DNA of 39,542 bases from Kofleriaceae bacterium (lineage in GTDB: Bacteria > Myxococcota_A > Polyangia > Haliangiales > Haliangiaceae), in NCBI GenBank assembly GCA_025357755.1, contig JANXOP010000123.1, positions 1-39,542 on the forward strand, read 5' to 3'. Positions 25,182-33,337 of the stretch are shown piece after piece (within the stretch, counting starts at the first letter, position 1; each line of letters begins with the position of its first letter). The notes beneath the pieces were generated by a model that did no database searches, was not told where the DNA came from, and worked only from the letters and a program-made list of their open reading frames with translations. The translations under genes and the position numbers were made by a program.

Positions 25182-26665
25182 AGCGGCTCGCGTTGACGCT
25201 CCTGTTCGGGTGTGGTCGCCTCGACTTCGCAGCGCATGGCGACGCGTCTTCGCCGGACGGGCCGGATGGAACGAATTCGGTCCGCCTCACCGCGGTCGCG
25301 ACCGCATTGCCGGCGACCGAAACTCAGCTCACCGCCGATCGCGACGTCACGTGGTCGACGGATCTCGGCACGATCGGTGCCACCGGTGTGTTCCGCTCGG
25401 GCGACCTCGCTGGCACCGCGACGATCACCGCGACGGCCCTCGCCGATCCCGCCGTGGTCGGGACCGCGACGATCGAGGTCACGCAGTCGATCTCGCCGAT
25501 GCCGATCGCGATGACGCCTTCGGTGCTGACGCCGTCGGGCTTTCCGAATCAGACCCACGGCTTCTTCTCCGATCGCACGAAGGCGTGGTGGTACTTCTAC
25601 GCGGCCCCGGAACCAGGTCAGCTCGTCCACGCGCTGACGTCTACGGACTTCGTGACCTGGACCGCGGGCCCCACACTCGATACCGGCCACGACATCGGCA
25701 ACAACGGTGGCAACTTTTCGCTCGCACATCGCGTGATCGCGGACCACGAGGTCATCCATCTCACGCAGAGCTACGAGCTCCCGTCGCGCGGCCGCACGCA
25801 CGCGCGCGCCGAGCTCACGGCGAGCGGGCTGGTGTTCGGCGCCGTGACGAATCCCAACGCGGGCGGCCAGCTCCAATCGCCCGACGGCCCGGCGGTCATG
25901 ATCACCGAGGCTGGCGCGGTGATCGATGCGAGCGGCTATGACTTCACCCCGCCGACCGGACCGCTCTCGCCGTGCGGTGATGGCGATGCCGAGCTCTACA
26001 CGGCGACCCAGACCGAGACCGGGACGACGAGCTTCGACGCGATGACGTACGACAAGACCGTGTTGTGGTGCTCGAACAATCGCATCAACTCGCGCTGGCT
26101 CGCGAGCGACGGCGACACGCTGTTCTACCTCTACGAGGACGGTGCGCAGGATTCGCAACCGGTCAACATCTTGTTCGACGTCCGCCGCGCGGGCGTGTGG
26201 GTACCCGACGAGACCACGATCAAGACCACCCCGCCGGCAGCGTTCAGCTCCGATGTCTCGTTCCCACTCGTCGACTGGACCGCGCTCGTCCACGACCGCA
26301 CGTTGCTCGCGATGCGCCGCCTCCCGACGGGCCTGACCGAGGTCCGCTACCTCGATCTCGATGCGCCGACCGCCTTCACCGGCTCGACGCAGCTGTTCAC
26401 GAACGATGCGAAGGGTGGCAGTGGCATCGTGATGGTGCCGTATGGCACCGGCGTGGTCGCCGTCGAGCTGACCTCGAACCCGGCGAACAACTTCAGCGCG
26501 CTCGAGTACTGCTTCTGGGATGGCTCGAGCTGGACCGCGTGGCACCCGTTGATCGCGGTGGACGCCGTGCGCGATGCGATCGCTGGCGTCGCGGGTGGGG
26601 TGGACGGGCGACCCGCGATCACGTGGGCGGAAAACGGCGGGATCATGGGCGTCGCGTTGCCGTAG
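25178..26665 (+). CDS. Surface lipoprotein with Ig-like and propeller-like regions
   Basis: 495 residues. The GTG start gives a lipoprotein signal (LALTLLFGC, Cys12). An N-terminal stretch (residues 36-105) with DVTWSTDLGTIGATGVF and TITATALADP reads as a bacterial Ig-like (Big_2 type) domain. The rest has repeated beta segments such as KAWWYFYAAPEPGQLVHALTS and DGDTLFYLYEDG, which suggest a beta-propeller, perhaps glycoside-hydrolase or sialidase-like. No catalytic set was identified. It overlaps the CapK-like stop by four bases and precedes the CobW-like gene by 15 bases. Confidence 0.75.
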   Translation: MKRLALTLLFGCGRLDFAAHGDASSPDGPDGTNSVRLTAVATALPATETQLTADRDVTWSTDLGTIGATGVFRSGDLAGTATITATALADPAVVGTATIEVTQSISPMPIAMTPSVLTPSGFPNQTHGFFSDRTKAWWYFYAAPEPGQLVHALTSTDFVTWTAGPTLDTGHDIGNNGGNFSLAHRVIADHEVIHLTQSYELPSRGRTHARAELTASGLVFGAVTNPNAGGQLQSPDGPAVMITEAGAVIDASGYDFTPPTGPLSPCGDGDAELYTATQTETGTTSFDAMTYDKTVLWCSNNRINSRWLASDGDTLFYLYEDGAQDSQPVNILFDVRRAGVWVPDETTIKTTPPAAFSSDVSFPLVDWTALVHDRTLLAMRRLPTGLTEVRYLDLDAPTAFTGSTQLFTNDAKGGSGIVMVPYGTGVVAVELTSNPANNFSALEYCFWDGSSWTAWHPLIAVDAVRDAIAGVAGGVDGRPAITWAENGGIMGVALP

Positions 26666-26680
26666 CGGTATGGTGCGGGC

Positions 26681-27622
26681 GTGCGTTGCCCTCTCGTGCT
26701 CGTGACTGGGTTTCTGGGCGCGGGCAAGACCACGCTCGTGAACCGCCTGCTCGCGCGTCGCGCGGAACGTGGCGCGAGCGGCAAGCTCGGCGTGATCGTC
26801 AACGAGCTCGGCGAGGTCGGCATCGACGGCGCCTTGCTCGGCAACAAGGCGGCGCGCCAGGTCGAGCTCCCGGGTGGCTGCGTGTGTTGCGTACTCGGTG
26901 ACGATCTCGATCGCACCCTGATCGATCTCGTCGCGACGAATCCGAATCTCGAGGCGATCGTGCTCGAGACCACCGGCGTTGCCGAGCCCCTACCGATCGC
27001 GTGGGCGGTGCGGCGCGAGCCGGTCGCGAGTGCGGTACGGCTCGCGATGGTGGTCGCGCTCGTCGATGCGACGCACTTCATCAGCGCGACCAAGTTGACC
27101 GCGGCAGTCGGTGCGCAGGTCGCGTACAGCGACGTCTTGCTCGTGACGAAGGCCGAGCTCGCTGGCGAGGACGCCACCGCCGCAACGATCGCCGCCGCGA
27201 TCGAGCTCGCACCCCGCGCCCAGATCTTGATCGGCACCACCGACGAGCACGTCGCGTGGCTCGAGCAGGTGCTCTCGGATCCCGAGGTCGAGCACACGCC
27301 GACCGGGCCCGAAGCTCACGATCATGCGGGCCACGACCACCACGGCATCTCGACCCTGGCGCTGCCGATTCCCGGTGCGATCGATCTCGAGGAGCTCGAG
27401 GACCAGCTCGCCGAGCTGCCGTCGGAGTACGTCCGGATCAAGGGCATCGCCGTCACCGAGCGTGGCTGGGTCGCGTTCCACCGGGTCGGCCTGCGGGTCT
27501 CGAGCGAGCCGCTGCCCGGCGCGCCCGCCGGTTTTGCTGCGAATCAGGGCCGGATCGTCGCGCTCGGCCGCGACCTCCGGCAAGATCGGCTCGCCGCGTG
27601 CGTGCAGGCGGCGCTGTCATGA
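26681..27622 (+). CDS. CobW/COG0523 G3E-family GTPase, metallochaperone-like
   Basis: 313 residues from GTG at 26681. Walker A is GFLGAGKT (10-17), the family's metal-binding GGCVCC is at 65-70, and ETTGVAEP is at 96-103. The G4-like motif reads TKAE (156-159) rather than NKxD, which may change nucleotide recognition. A His-rich patch, HDHAGHDHHG, at 213-222 precedes the C-terminal CobW_C domain. COG0523 proteins insert or shuttle Zn, Co or Ni; which metal cannot be told here. ATGA overlap with the next gene implies coupling. Confidence 0.92.
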   Translation: MRCPLVLVTGFLGAGKTTLVNRLLARRAERGASGKLGVIVNELGEVGIDGALLGNKAARQVELPGGCVCCVLGDDLDRTLIDLVATNPNLEAIVLETTGVAEPLPIAWAVRREPVASAVRLAMVVALVDATHFISATKLTAAVGAQVAYSDVLLVTKAELAGEDATAATIAAAIELAPRAQILIGTTDEHVAWLEQVLSDPEVEHTPTGPEAHDHAGHDHHGISTLALPIPGAIDLEELEDQLAELPSEYVRIKGIAVTERGWVAFHRVGLRVSSEPLPGAPAGFAANQGRIVALGRDLRQDRLAACVQAALS

Positions 27623-28704
27623 GACTCGCCGTTCTAGGTTCGCTGCTCTCGCTCGTTGTCTCTTGCGACAAGAGCGTCATCGCGGTCAAGAACACCCCCG
27701 ACGCGGACTACAACCACGCGAACCTCGTCGCGGCCGTCGACGTGTTCATCGCGTCGAAGCGGACGCCCGCGGCCTACGCCGATCTCGCGAAGAAGATCAC
27801 GAGTATGCGGCGCGGTATGGATGCCACGGTCGCCGCCGAGGCCGAGCGCCGGATGATCGTGCTCGCGCTCGATCCGATGACCCAGTTCAAAGACCGCAGC
27901 ATGGCGGAGCAGACCCAGGCGCTCGCGCTGACGGTGTGGCCGACCCTGCTCGCGCCTGCGATCGAAGCCGATCAACTCGATCGGCTGCCCGATCTCGAGG
28001 CACCGCTGATCGCGCCGAAGGCGGGCGAGGATCAGGCCGCGTACCTGTTGCGGCTGTGCGAGACCGCGCTCGAGCGCACGTGCAAGCACGCGGTGCCCGA
28101 GCTCCAGGCGAACATCGTCGCGGCGCTCGCGATCCGGCACGCGACCGAGCGCGTGCGGACGGCGGTGAGCGAGTGCCTCGAGTGCTCGAGCGAGGGCGCC
28201 GATCCAGGTTGGAAGGCAGCCGTCGCGGGCTGGGAAGCGCTCGATCGCACCGCCGCCGATTCGCTCACCGATATCGAGAATGCCGCGGCGCCGGACAACT
28301 GGCCCCGCGCAGGGGCTGCCTCCGACGAGGATCCGGGCCTCGCCGAAGCCGAGTTGACACTGCGCGGCGATGTCGTCGTCAACGGCCACGCCTACGGCCC
28401 GAACCAGCAGCGGATCGACGTGTTGAAGGAGCTGCGCGGCTCGGGCGAGGTGATCGCGCTGCACTTCCATCCCGATCAAACGCTCGCGCAGGTCCGCGCG
28501 GTGCTCGTCGATGCGCGCAAGGCCGGCGCGCGGCGCGTCGCGGTGATCGCGCGCGAGTCGGTGTATCCGTGGCGTCGTCGCGTCTACTGGGTCGCCGATG
28601 GCAGCGGGTTGCGCGCGAACCTACGCACGACCGATTCGCTCCAGCTCCTCCTCCACGCGATCGACGAGGTCGCAGGTCCTGGCACCGTGGCCCGTGTCGA
28701 CTGA
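27619..28704 (+). CDS. Lipoprotein with ExbD/TolR-like C-terminal domain
   Basis: 361 residues. ATG at 27619 overlaps the GTPase stop and gives a lipoprotein signal (LLSLVVSC, Cys16). The middle is helical with several cysteines (RLCETALERTCKHA, CLECSS). The C-terminal 115 residues have an ExbD/TolR-like pattern: DVLKELRGSGEVIALHF, then LAQVRAVLVDARKAGARRVAVIA. ExbD periplasmic domains help ExbB-driven energy transfer, but no ExbB partner lies here, so the match may be structural only. Its last bases overlap the next gene by 11. Confidence 0.72.
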   Translation: MRLAVLGSLLSLVVSCDKSVIAVKNTPDADYNHANLVAAVDVFIASKRTPAAYADLAKKITSMRRGMDATVAAEAERRMIVLALDPMTQFKDRSMAEQTQALALTVWPTLLAPAIEADQLDRLPDLEAPLIAPKAGEDQAAYLLRLCETALERTCKHAVPELQANIVAALAIRHATERVRTAVSECLECSSEGADPGWKAAVAGWEALDRTAADSLTDIENAAAPDNWPRAGAASDEDPGLAEAELTLRGDVVVNGHAYGPNQQRIDVLKELRGSGEVIALHFHPDQTLAQVRAVLVDARKAGARRVAVIARESVYPWRRRVYWVADGSGLRANLRTTDSLQLLLHAIDEVAGPGTVARVD

Positions 28705-29008
28705 AATCACCGACGAGCGCTCGGGTCACTACGCGCTCGTCCAGCACGAGCGCGAAGAAGCGCATCGCACGCTGACGCGCGGGTTCATGTTGCTGGTCTC
28801 GCTACCGGTCGTCACGGTCGCGCTGCTCGTGCTCGCCGGGCTGCTGAGCTCCTACGGTCCCGTGGTGATCACGTTCGTGTACTGCATCGTCGCCGGTCCG
28901 TCGGGCCTCGTGATGACGAGCCTCGGGTTGATGCAATCGCGCGCGGCGAACAAGAAGCTGGCCGCGCTCGATCGCGAGCGGCTGCCCGAAGCGCGCCTGC
29001 TGCGCTAG
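28694..29008 (+). CDS. Small two-helix membrane protein, unknown
   Basis: 104 residues from a GTG at 28694, overlapping the preceding stop by 11 bases. A charged N-terminal 30 residues (HEREEAHRTLTRG) precede two hydrophobic helices (about 32-53 and 58-78), followed by a basic tail. No family is recognised. It closes the plus-strand run that began at 23814. Its TAG stop shares the palindrome CTAG (29005-29008) with the stop of the convergent gene. Confidence 0.6.
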   Translation: MSTEITDERSGHYALVQHEREEAHRTLTRGFMLLVSLPVVTVALLVLAGLLSSYGPVVITFVYCIVAGPSGLVMTSLGLMQSRAANKKLAALDRERLPEARLLR

Positions 29009-29709
29009 TACGTGCCGGTGACGGTCATCAGCATGTCCACCGTCGGATAGCTGGTCGAGATCGTGTTGATGTCGGTCGGCACGTTGATGCTGCAACTCGT
29101 CGCCATGATGTAGCCGGGCTTGGTCTCGCCGTTGGTATTCGCGCCGATGTACATGAACGCGCCGGCAGGCGAGTCGAGCTCGACGAACAACTTCTTGCCC
29201 GCTGGAATCGTCGCGCTGGTCATCGGCGCCGTCACCGTCGCGCCGGTCGTCGTCGAAGGAATCGTCACGGTCGGATTCGATGCGACGACGGTCAGGCTGG
29301 CGAGGGTGAGCTTCGTGCCGGGCGTGCCGTTGTACGTGCCGACCCGGACGGTCGCGGTCTGGCCGGTCGAGTAGTCGACCTGGAACGCCACGGATGTGAC
29401 CTTGAAGTCGGTCGTGATGCCGAGCGTCGGCAGATCGAACACGCGATAGTAACTGTTCGCATCCGTGCCGGAGCTGTTGCCACATGCGGGCGCCGTGTTC
29501 TGCACGAGCGTCTCGTCGGTGGTCTGCGTCAGCGTCTTGGTCGTCATGCCTGGCGGCGCATCGATCGGAACGACGAACGCATCGGGCGTGGTGATGCGCG
29601 AATCGACGACGCTGATGCTGCCATCGGGACGACCCGCGATGTCGGCTTTACCCGCTTGGGCGCACGCGCCGAGACAACCTAGGAACAGCAACCGCCTCAT
29701 GCGGTCCAT
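29005..29709 (-). CDS. Secreted lipoprotein, paralogue A
   Basis: 234 residues with a lipoprotein signal (LLFLGCLGAC). The mature part is a Thr/Ser-rich beta domain with segments SYYRVFDLP, VRVGTYNGTPG, AFMYIGANT and GYIMATSC, ending DMLMTVTGTY. These blocks recur in the same order in the neighbour at 29745-30467, so the two arose by duplication. Two cysteines in the mature part (ACGNSS and TSCSI) are shared and could form a disulfide. Function unknown; a surface adhesin or carbohydrate-binding-like beta sandwich is a guess. Confidence 0.75.
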   Translation of the reverse strand: MDRMRRLLFLGCLGACAQAGKADIAGRPDGSISVVDSRITTPDAFVVPIDAPPGMTTKTLTQTTDETLVQNTAPACGNSSGTDANSYYRVFDLPTLGITTDFKVTSVAFQVDYSTGQTATVRVGTYNGTPGTKLTLASLTVVASNPTVTIPSTTTGATVTAPMTSATIPAGKKLFVELDSPAGAFMYIGANTNGETKPGYIMATSCSINVPTDINTISTSYPTVDMLMTVTGTY

Positions 29710-29744
29710 CGTGCCGCACGGGGGTCACTGTAAACAACCTGTTT

Positions 29745-30467
29745 TCAATTAGTTCCAGAAACAGACATGATGAGGTGGGATCGCAGGGGCCCAATTGTCG
29801 AGGTTACTTCGGGATTCGGGAGGCCGCAGGCCGGCGCCCGAACGTAGCCCGGCCACGATTCGTACCCCGGCGTCGCACCGAGATAGAGGTAGGTGCTCTT
29901 CGGGTTGTCTCGCTGGGCAACCTCCGGGTGGCCATCGGTCCGGATCTCGATGATCAGGTTCGCGTGTGACGGAATACCGACCGCGGCGAAGTTCGCCTGC
30001 AGCGTCTCGCCCGTGTTGGTCGGTGCCACATCGATCGTGGTTTGACCGAGCATCTCGACCTTCGAGAGATCGAGCTGTGGATCCCCCAACGTCCCGTCGT
30101 ACGTGCCGACGAAGACCTTCACGCGCTGGTCGCCGGTCGCGGTCTGCACCGCGAAGTTCACGCGACTGATGTTGAAGTAGCGGTTCTCGAACTTCTGCGG
30201 CGCGAGCGCGAACACGCGATACCAGCTGGTCTCGAACGAGCCGACCTTGTCGGCGCAACCGACGCCGTAGCCGGGTTCCATCGGCTTGGAATCGTCGGTC
30301 TCCGAGAGCCGGATCGCGGTCGGGGTCGTGGCGCCCGGTTCGTCGACCGTGCCTCCTTCGCCTCCTTCGGGGGTGGTCGAGGCTTCGTCGGGCGTGACGA
30401 TGCTCGTCGACGCGGTGGTACAGCCAGTCAGGACTACGCCACTCAGGAACACGCGCAAAAGGCCCAT
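29745..30467 (-). CDS. Secreted lipoprotein, paralogue B
   Basis: 240 residues, lipoprotein signal with lipobox LTGC, then an acidic Thr/Glu/Gly-rich linker of about 40 residues. The beta domain repeats the blocks of its neighbour: SWYRVFALA, VKVFVGTYDGTLG, TYLYLGATPG, GYVRAPACG and a final HLIMSVSGTN. The two genes are tandem and 35 bases apart, probably one transcript. As with its paralogue, no family is recognised. Confidence 0.75.
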   Translation of the reverse strand: MGLLRVFLSGVVLTGCTTASTSIVTPDEASTTPEGGEGGTVDEPGATTPTAIRLSETDDSKPMEPGYGVGCADKVGSFETSWYRVFALAPQKFENRYFNISRVNFAVQTATGDQRVKVFVGTYDGTLGDPQLDLSKVEMLGQTTIDVAPTNTGETLQANFAAVGIPSHANLIIEIRTDGHPEVAQRDNPKSTYLYLGATPGYESWPGYVRAPACGLPNPEVTSTIGPLRSHLIMSVSGTN

Positions 30468-30522
30468 ATCACCATCATCGCCCGATGATGAAAATGATCA
30501 ACCACACATGTGGTGGGCAGGC

Positions 30523-31290
30523 TCAGACGGCGAGACGAACGGCGTCGACACGCACATCGAACGACGGGCGTTGCGCCAGGCGCGCGTTCGCTGCACGAAG
30601 ATCGTCGATCGTGTCGATCTCGGTCGCGTACATCGAGCCGATATCGACGCCGTAGAGCGTGGAGCCCTCGTCGACGATCTGCTGGAACGCGGCTTCGTAA
30701 TACTCGTTGACGAGGCCCTGCACGGTGACGCGCTGGTAGAGCGCCTCGAACAGACGCTTGCTCGACGCGGCGGAGAACAGCTCGATGCCGACCGACTCGC
30801 CCATCGCGGAGCGCACCGGCACGTGCTTACCGATCGCGAGGACGCGATCGTAGTTATCGGCGGTGACTTTGACCTCCTCGAGGCCGATCTCGCCGACCGA
30901 CCGAACCGCGAGACAATCGGGGCCGCGGTCGACGAGCTCTTCGACGACATCGATGTCGAACACGACATCGCCGTCGAGGAGCATGAACGGGTCGCGCTCG
31001 ACGTGAGGCCGCGTCAGGAGCAACGAGTACGCGTTGTTCGTGGTGCGGAAATCGGGGTTCGACACGAACGTGACGTCGAGGTTCGGGAACCACGCCGCCA
31101 CCGCCTCGCGCACCATGTGCTCGAGGTAACCGGTGCCGATCACGAACTGGTCGAAACCACAGCGCATCAGGTTGGTAATCGAGCGGCGCAGGATGGGCAC
31201 CCCACCGACGGGAAGGAGCGTCTTCGGCGTGTCGTCCGAGTGAGGACGGAGCCGAGTCGCGCAACCTGCAGCCAGGATTACTGCCTTCAT
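30523..31290 (-). CDS. Sugar- or polyol-phosphate nucleotidyltransferase (LicC/IPCT-like)
   Basis: 255 residues. The N-terminal signature MKAVILAAGCATRLRP, then TPKTLLPVGGVPIL, marks an NTP_transferase fold. NPDFRTTNNAYSLLL (78-92) and LLDGDVV (104-110) resemble phosphocholine and inositol-1-phosphate cytidylyltransferases. It should join CTP or another NTP to a phosphorylated small alcohol. The ATG at 31290 is used. It is divergent, 192 bases away, from a CDP-alcohol phosphotransferase, suggesting that its product is that enzyme's donor. The substrate cannot be read from sequence. Confidence 0.85.
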   Translation of the reverse strand: MKAVILAAGCATRLRPHSDDTPKTLLPVGGVPILRRSITNLMRCGFDQFVIGTGYLEHMVREAVAAWFPNLDVTFVSNPDFRTTNNAYSLLLTRPHVERDPFMLLDGDVVFDIDVVEELVDRGPDCLAVRSVGEIGLEEVKVTADNYDRVLAIGKHVPVRSAMGESVGIELFSAASSKRLFEALYQRVTVQGLVNEYYEAAFQQIVDEGSTLYGVDIGSMYATEIDTIDDLRAANARLAQRPSFDVRVDAVRLAV

Positions 31291-31330
31291 AGACCGGCCG
31301 GCCTTCTGCAATTCGTGTGCGACAACCCGT

Positions 31331-31376
31331 ACTCCGGAATGGCACGGTCTTGTTGCGCACTTGGCACATCCGGAGT
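31331..31376. promoter_or_regulatory. Inverted repeat in divergent intergenic region
   Basis: ACTCCGGA (31331-31338) and TCCGGAGT (31369-31376) are perfect inverse complements with 30 bases between, and the spacer carries GGCAC twice. The pair is between the nucleotidyltransferase and CDP-alcohol transferase genes and could bind a dimeric regulator of both. No clear -10/-35 was found, and a sigma-54 site was excluded by spacing. Confidence 0.35.
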
Positions 31377-31482
31377 TTGCCAGGTGTCAGCCTTTCACCA
31401 GTCGTAGCCACCTTGGCGCCTTTACAGCGATGAAATCCTGTCACTGGCGTTCGCGAGCGGCTTTCTGTAAGTACGAGGCGGG

Positions 31483-32805
31483 TTGGCCAGTGCCGAAACA
31501 GGGATAGATGCGCTCGTGCTGGCGGTGGATCCGCTGGCGAACACGCGCATCGCTGGGCTCACAGCGAAGGAGCGGGCCCTCCGCGTCGCTACGCGTGTGG
31601 GCGCCACCAGGGTCTTGGTGGTCGACGACACGACGCAGGTCGCGGGCTGGCGAGACGGTCGTACCTGTCCGCTGCTGATCGTGCGCGCCGATCAGCTCGT
31701 CCACACGCCCCTGGTCGCTCCGCTCGTTGCAGCGGCGCTCCCAGGTGACGGAATCGTCGCAGCGGTCGTACCCGCTGGCGCGCTTGTTCAGGATCTGACA
31801 ACTGGCGCTTATGCAGGCGCGATGATCGCGACCGGCGCGCATGCCGATGCGGTCGTGGCCGCGATCGTAGGCGGCGATACCGAGCTCGCGGGCTTCGTCG
31901 AGGGCGCCACGAAGCTCCCGCACGGGCGGATCGCGCGCGCGCCGATCCGGACCCCCGAGGAACGCCGGGCCGCGCACCGCCTGCTCTATCAGATCCTGAT
32001 CAAGCCGCAGGACAACGCGATCACGCGCTACCTCTATCGGCCGGTCTCGTTCCCGCTGACGCGGCTGCTGGTGTGGACGCCGATCACGCCAAACCAGATC
32101 TCGTACATGGTCGCGATCCTCGTCGCCATCGGCCTCTACTTCACGGCGCAGCCCTCGCACAACTCGGCAACGTTCGGCACGGTGATCATCTTGATCGCCT
32201 CGTATGTCGATTGCTGCGATGGCGAGGTCGCGCGCGTGAAGTTGCTGTCGTCGAAGTTCGGCGCGTGGGTCGATACGATCGTCGACGAGCTCTCGTCGGT
32301 CGGTTACACCGTCGCGCTCGGCTGGCACTGTCACCTGATCTACGGTCCGACGTTTTTCGGCACCCTGCCCTTCGATCCGTGGCTGCTCGGGATCTGGATC
32401 GCGTTGCCCGCGTTCGCGGTGACGATCTACTGCATCTACTACAACATCATCGTCGCGGTCGGCTCGGCGAACAGCCAGGACTACGTCGGCAGCTTCGAGG
32501 TCGTCGCAGGGAACCGAGAGGGCTCCGTCAAGCTCGTCCCCGCCGCGCCGAAAGCAATCGTCACTACCCGAGAGCTTCCGGGCTGGTTGCAGTGGCTCGC
32601 GACCTACGCTCCGTACGTCGTGCGTCGCGACTTCATCTCGTGGGGCGCGGTGGTGCTCGCGGCGCTCCATTGGACCCACGGTGGATTCATCACACTCGTG
32701 CTCGGTGCGGTGGTCACCGGAGCGATCGTGGCGATCGACCACATCAAGTTGCGCTCGCTGCGACGTGCGATCATTCGCCGCGGGCTCGTCGTCGAGGCGC
32801 CGTAG
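31483..32805 (+). CDS. CDP-alcohol phosphotransferase with N-terminal nucleotidyltransferase-like domain
   Basis: 440 residues. Residues 1-150 look like a degenerate NTP-transferase fold (IAGLTAKERALRVATRVGA, PLLIVRADQLVH), lacking the usual AAG...R signature. A membrane part follows from about 195. The CDP-OH-P motif is complete: Asp246, Gly247, Ala250, Arg251, Gly260, Asp264, Asp268 (DGEVAR, then GAWVDTIVD). Several helices follow. The layout recalls archaeal bifunctional IPCT/DIPPS, which makes di-myo-inositol phosphate phosphate, with the catalytic cytidylyltransferase moved to the neighbouring gene. TTG at 31483 is chosen with GAGG 4 bases upstream; GTG at 31516 is an alternative. Confidence 0.85.
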   Translation: MASAETGIDALVLAVDPLANTRIAGLTAKERALRVATRVGATRVLVVDDTTQVAGWRDGRTCPLLIVRADQLVHTPLVAPLVAAALPGDGIVAAVVPAGALVQDLTTGAYAGAMIATGAHADAVVAAIVGGDTELAGFVEGATKLPHGRIARAPIRTPEERRAAHRLLYQILIKPQDNAITRYLYRPVSFPLTRLLVWTPITPNQISYMVAILVAIGLYFTAQPSHNSATFGTVIILIASYVDCCDGEVARVKLLSSKFGAWVDTIVDELSSVGYTVALGWHCHLIYGPTFFGTLPFDPWLLGIWIALPAFAVTIYCIYYNIIVAVGSANSQDYVGSFEVVAGNREGSVKLVPAAPKAIVTTRELPGWLQWLATYAPYVVRRDFISWGAVVLAALHWTHGGFITLVLGAVVTGAIVAIDHIKLRSLRRAIIRRGLVVEAP

Positions 32806-32874
32806 CCGCACCAGGTCATGTCCTGTCACGCCCGGGCGTTGACACATCTGTCGGCGCCATGCCCAAATGGTAGC

Positions 32875-33228
32875 GTGAAGATCCGCCGGATCTCGAGCTA
32901 CGCCGTCACCATGGTGGTGGCGTTTGTCGTCGCGCTCGCGGTGCCGGTCTCGCAGCTCACGACGGTGCAGACGATCACCGAGAAGTGCTGCTGCCCGGAT
33001 CCCGCGCACTGTAAATGTCCGAGCCACAAGCCGGACCCGACGCAGGATCCGCAGTTCAAGGATTGTCACAAGACCTCGCACGATGTCGTGGCGCCACAGC
33101 TGCCGGCATTCGCGCAGCCCGAGATCGCATTCGTCGCGCCGAGCGTTCAGCTGCTCGCGTTCGCACCTGCTCCGTACGTCGCTGCGCATGCAGCGCCGGA
33201 TCCTCGTCGTCCCGACGCGCCGTCTTAG
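32875..33228 (+). CDS. Exported Cys-rich protein, possible metal binding
   Basis: About 117 residues from GTG at 32875. A basic start and one hydrophobic segment (AVTMVVAFVVALAVP) act as signal or anchor. Immediately after come clustered cysteines (EKCCCPDPAHCKCPSH) and DCHKTSHD, then a low-complexity Ala/Pro-rich tail ending PDPRRPDAPS. The Cys/His cluster outside the membrane suggests metal binding, with loose similarity to DUF2946-type copper-associated proteins. It leads a plus-strand series with a lipoprotein, an outer-membrane-like protein and a CxxCH lipoprotein. Confidence 0.6.
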   Translation: MKIRRISSYAVTMVVAFVVALAVPVSQLTTVQTITEKCCCPDPAHCKCPSHKPDPTQDPQFKDCHKTSHDVVAPQLPAFAQPEIAFVAPSVQLLAFAPAPYVAAHAAPDPRRPDAPS

Positions 33229-33337
33229 CGGTCGCGCAGCGCGAGCTGCACGTCCCACCGCTCTAGATCCGTCGTTCCAAGCTGCACGCGCTGTTGCGCG
33301 CGTCGCATCTATTTATTTTTCTCTCTCGAGGACAGTC

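Noticed and set aside
29738..29767. CTGTTT...AAACAG inverted repeat near the end of lipoprotein paralogue B
   Set aside because: Six AT-rich pairs with a long loop, no T-run in the right direction; likely chance in an AT-rich patch.
31338..31356. Sigma-54-like TGGCAC...TTGC element
   Set aside because: The GG and GC pairs are 12 bases apart instead of the strict 10, so it is not a functional -24/-12 site.
32839..32868. TTGACA as a -35 box before the Cys-rich gene
   Set aside because: No acceptable -10 at 16-18 bases; the best candidate (CCAAAT) matches only three of six.
31441..33258. 605-codon minus-strand open frame opposite the CDP-alcohol transferase
   Set aside because: The plus-strand frame holds the exact CDP-OH-P motif and membrane helices; the minus frame is Arg/Asp-rich without motifs.
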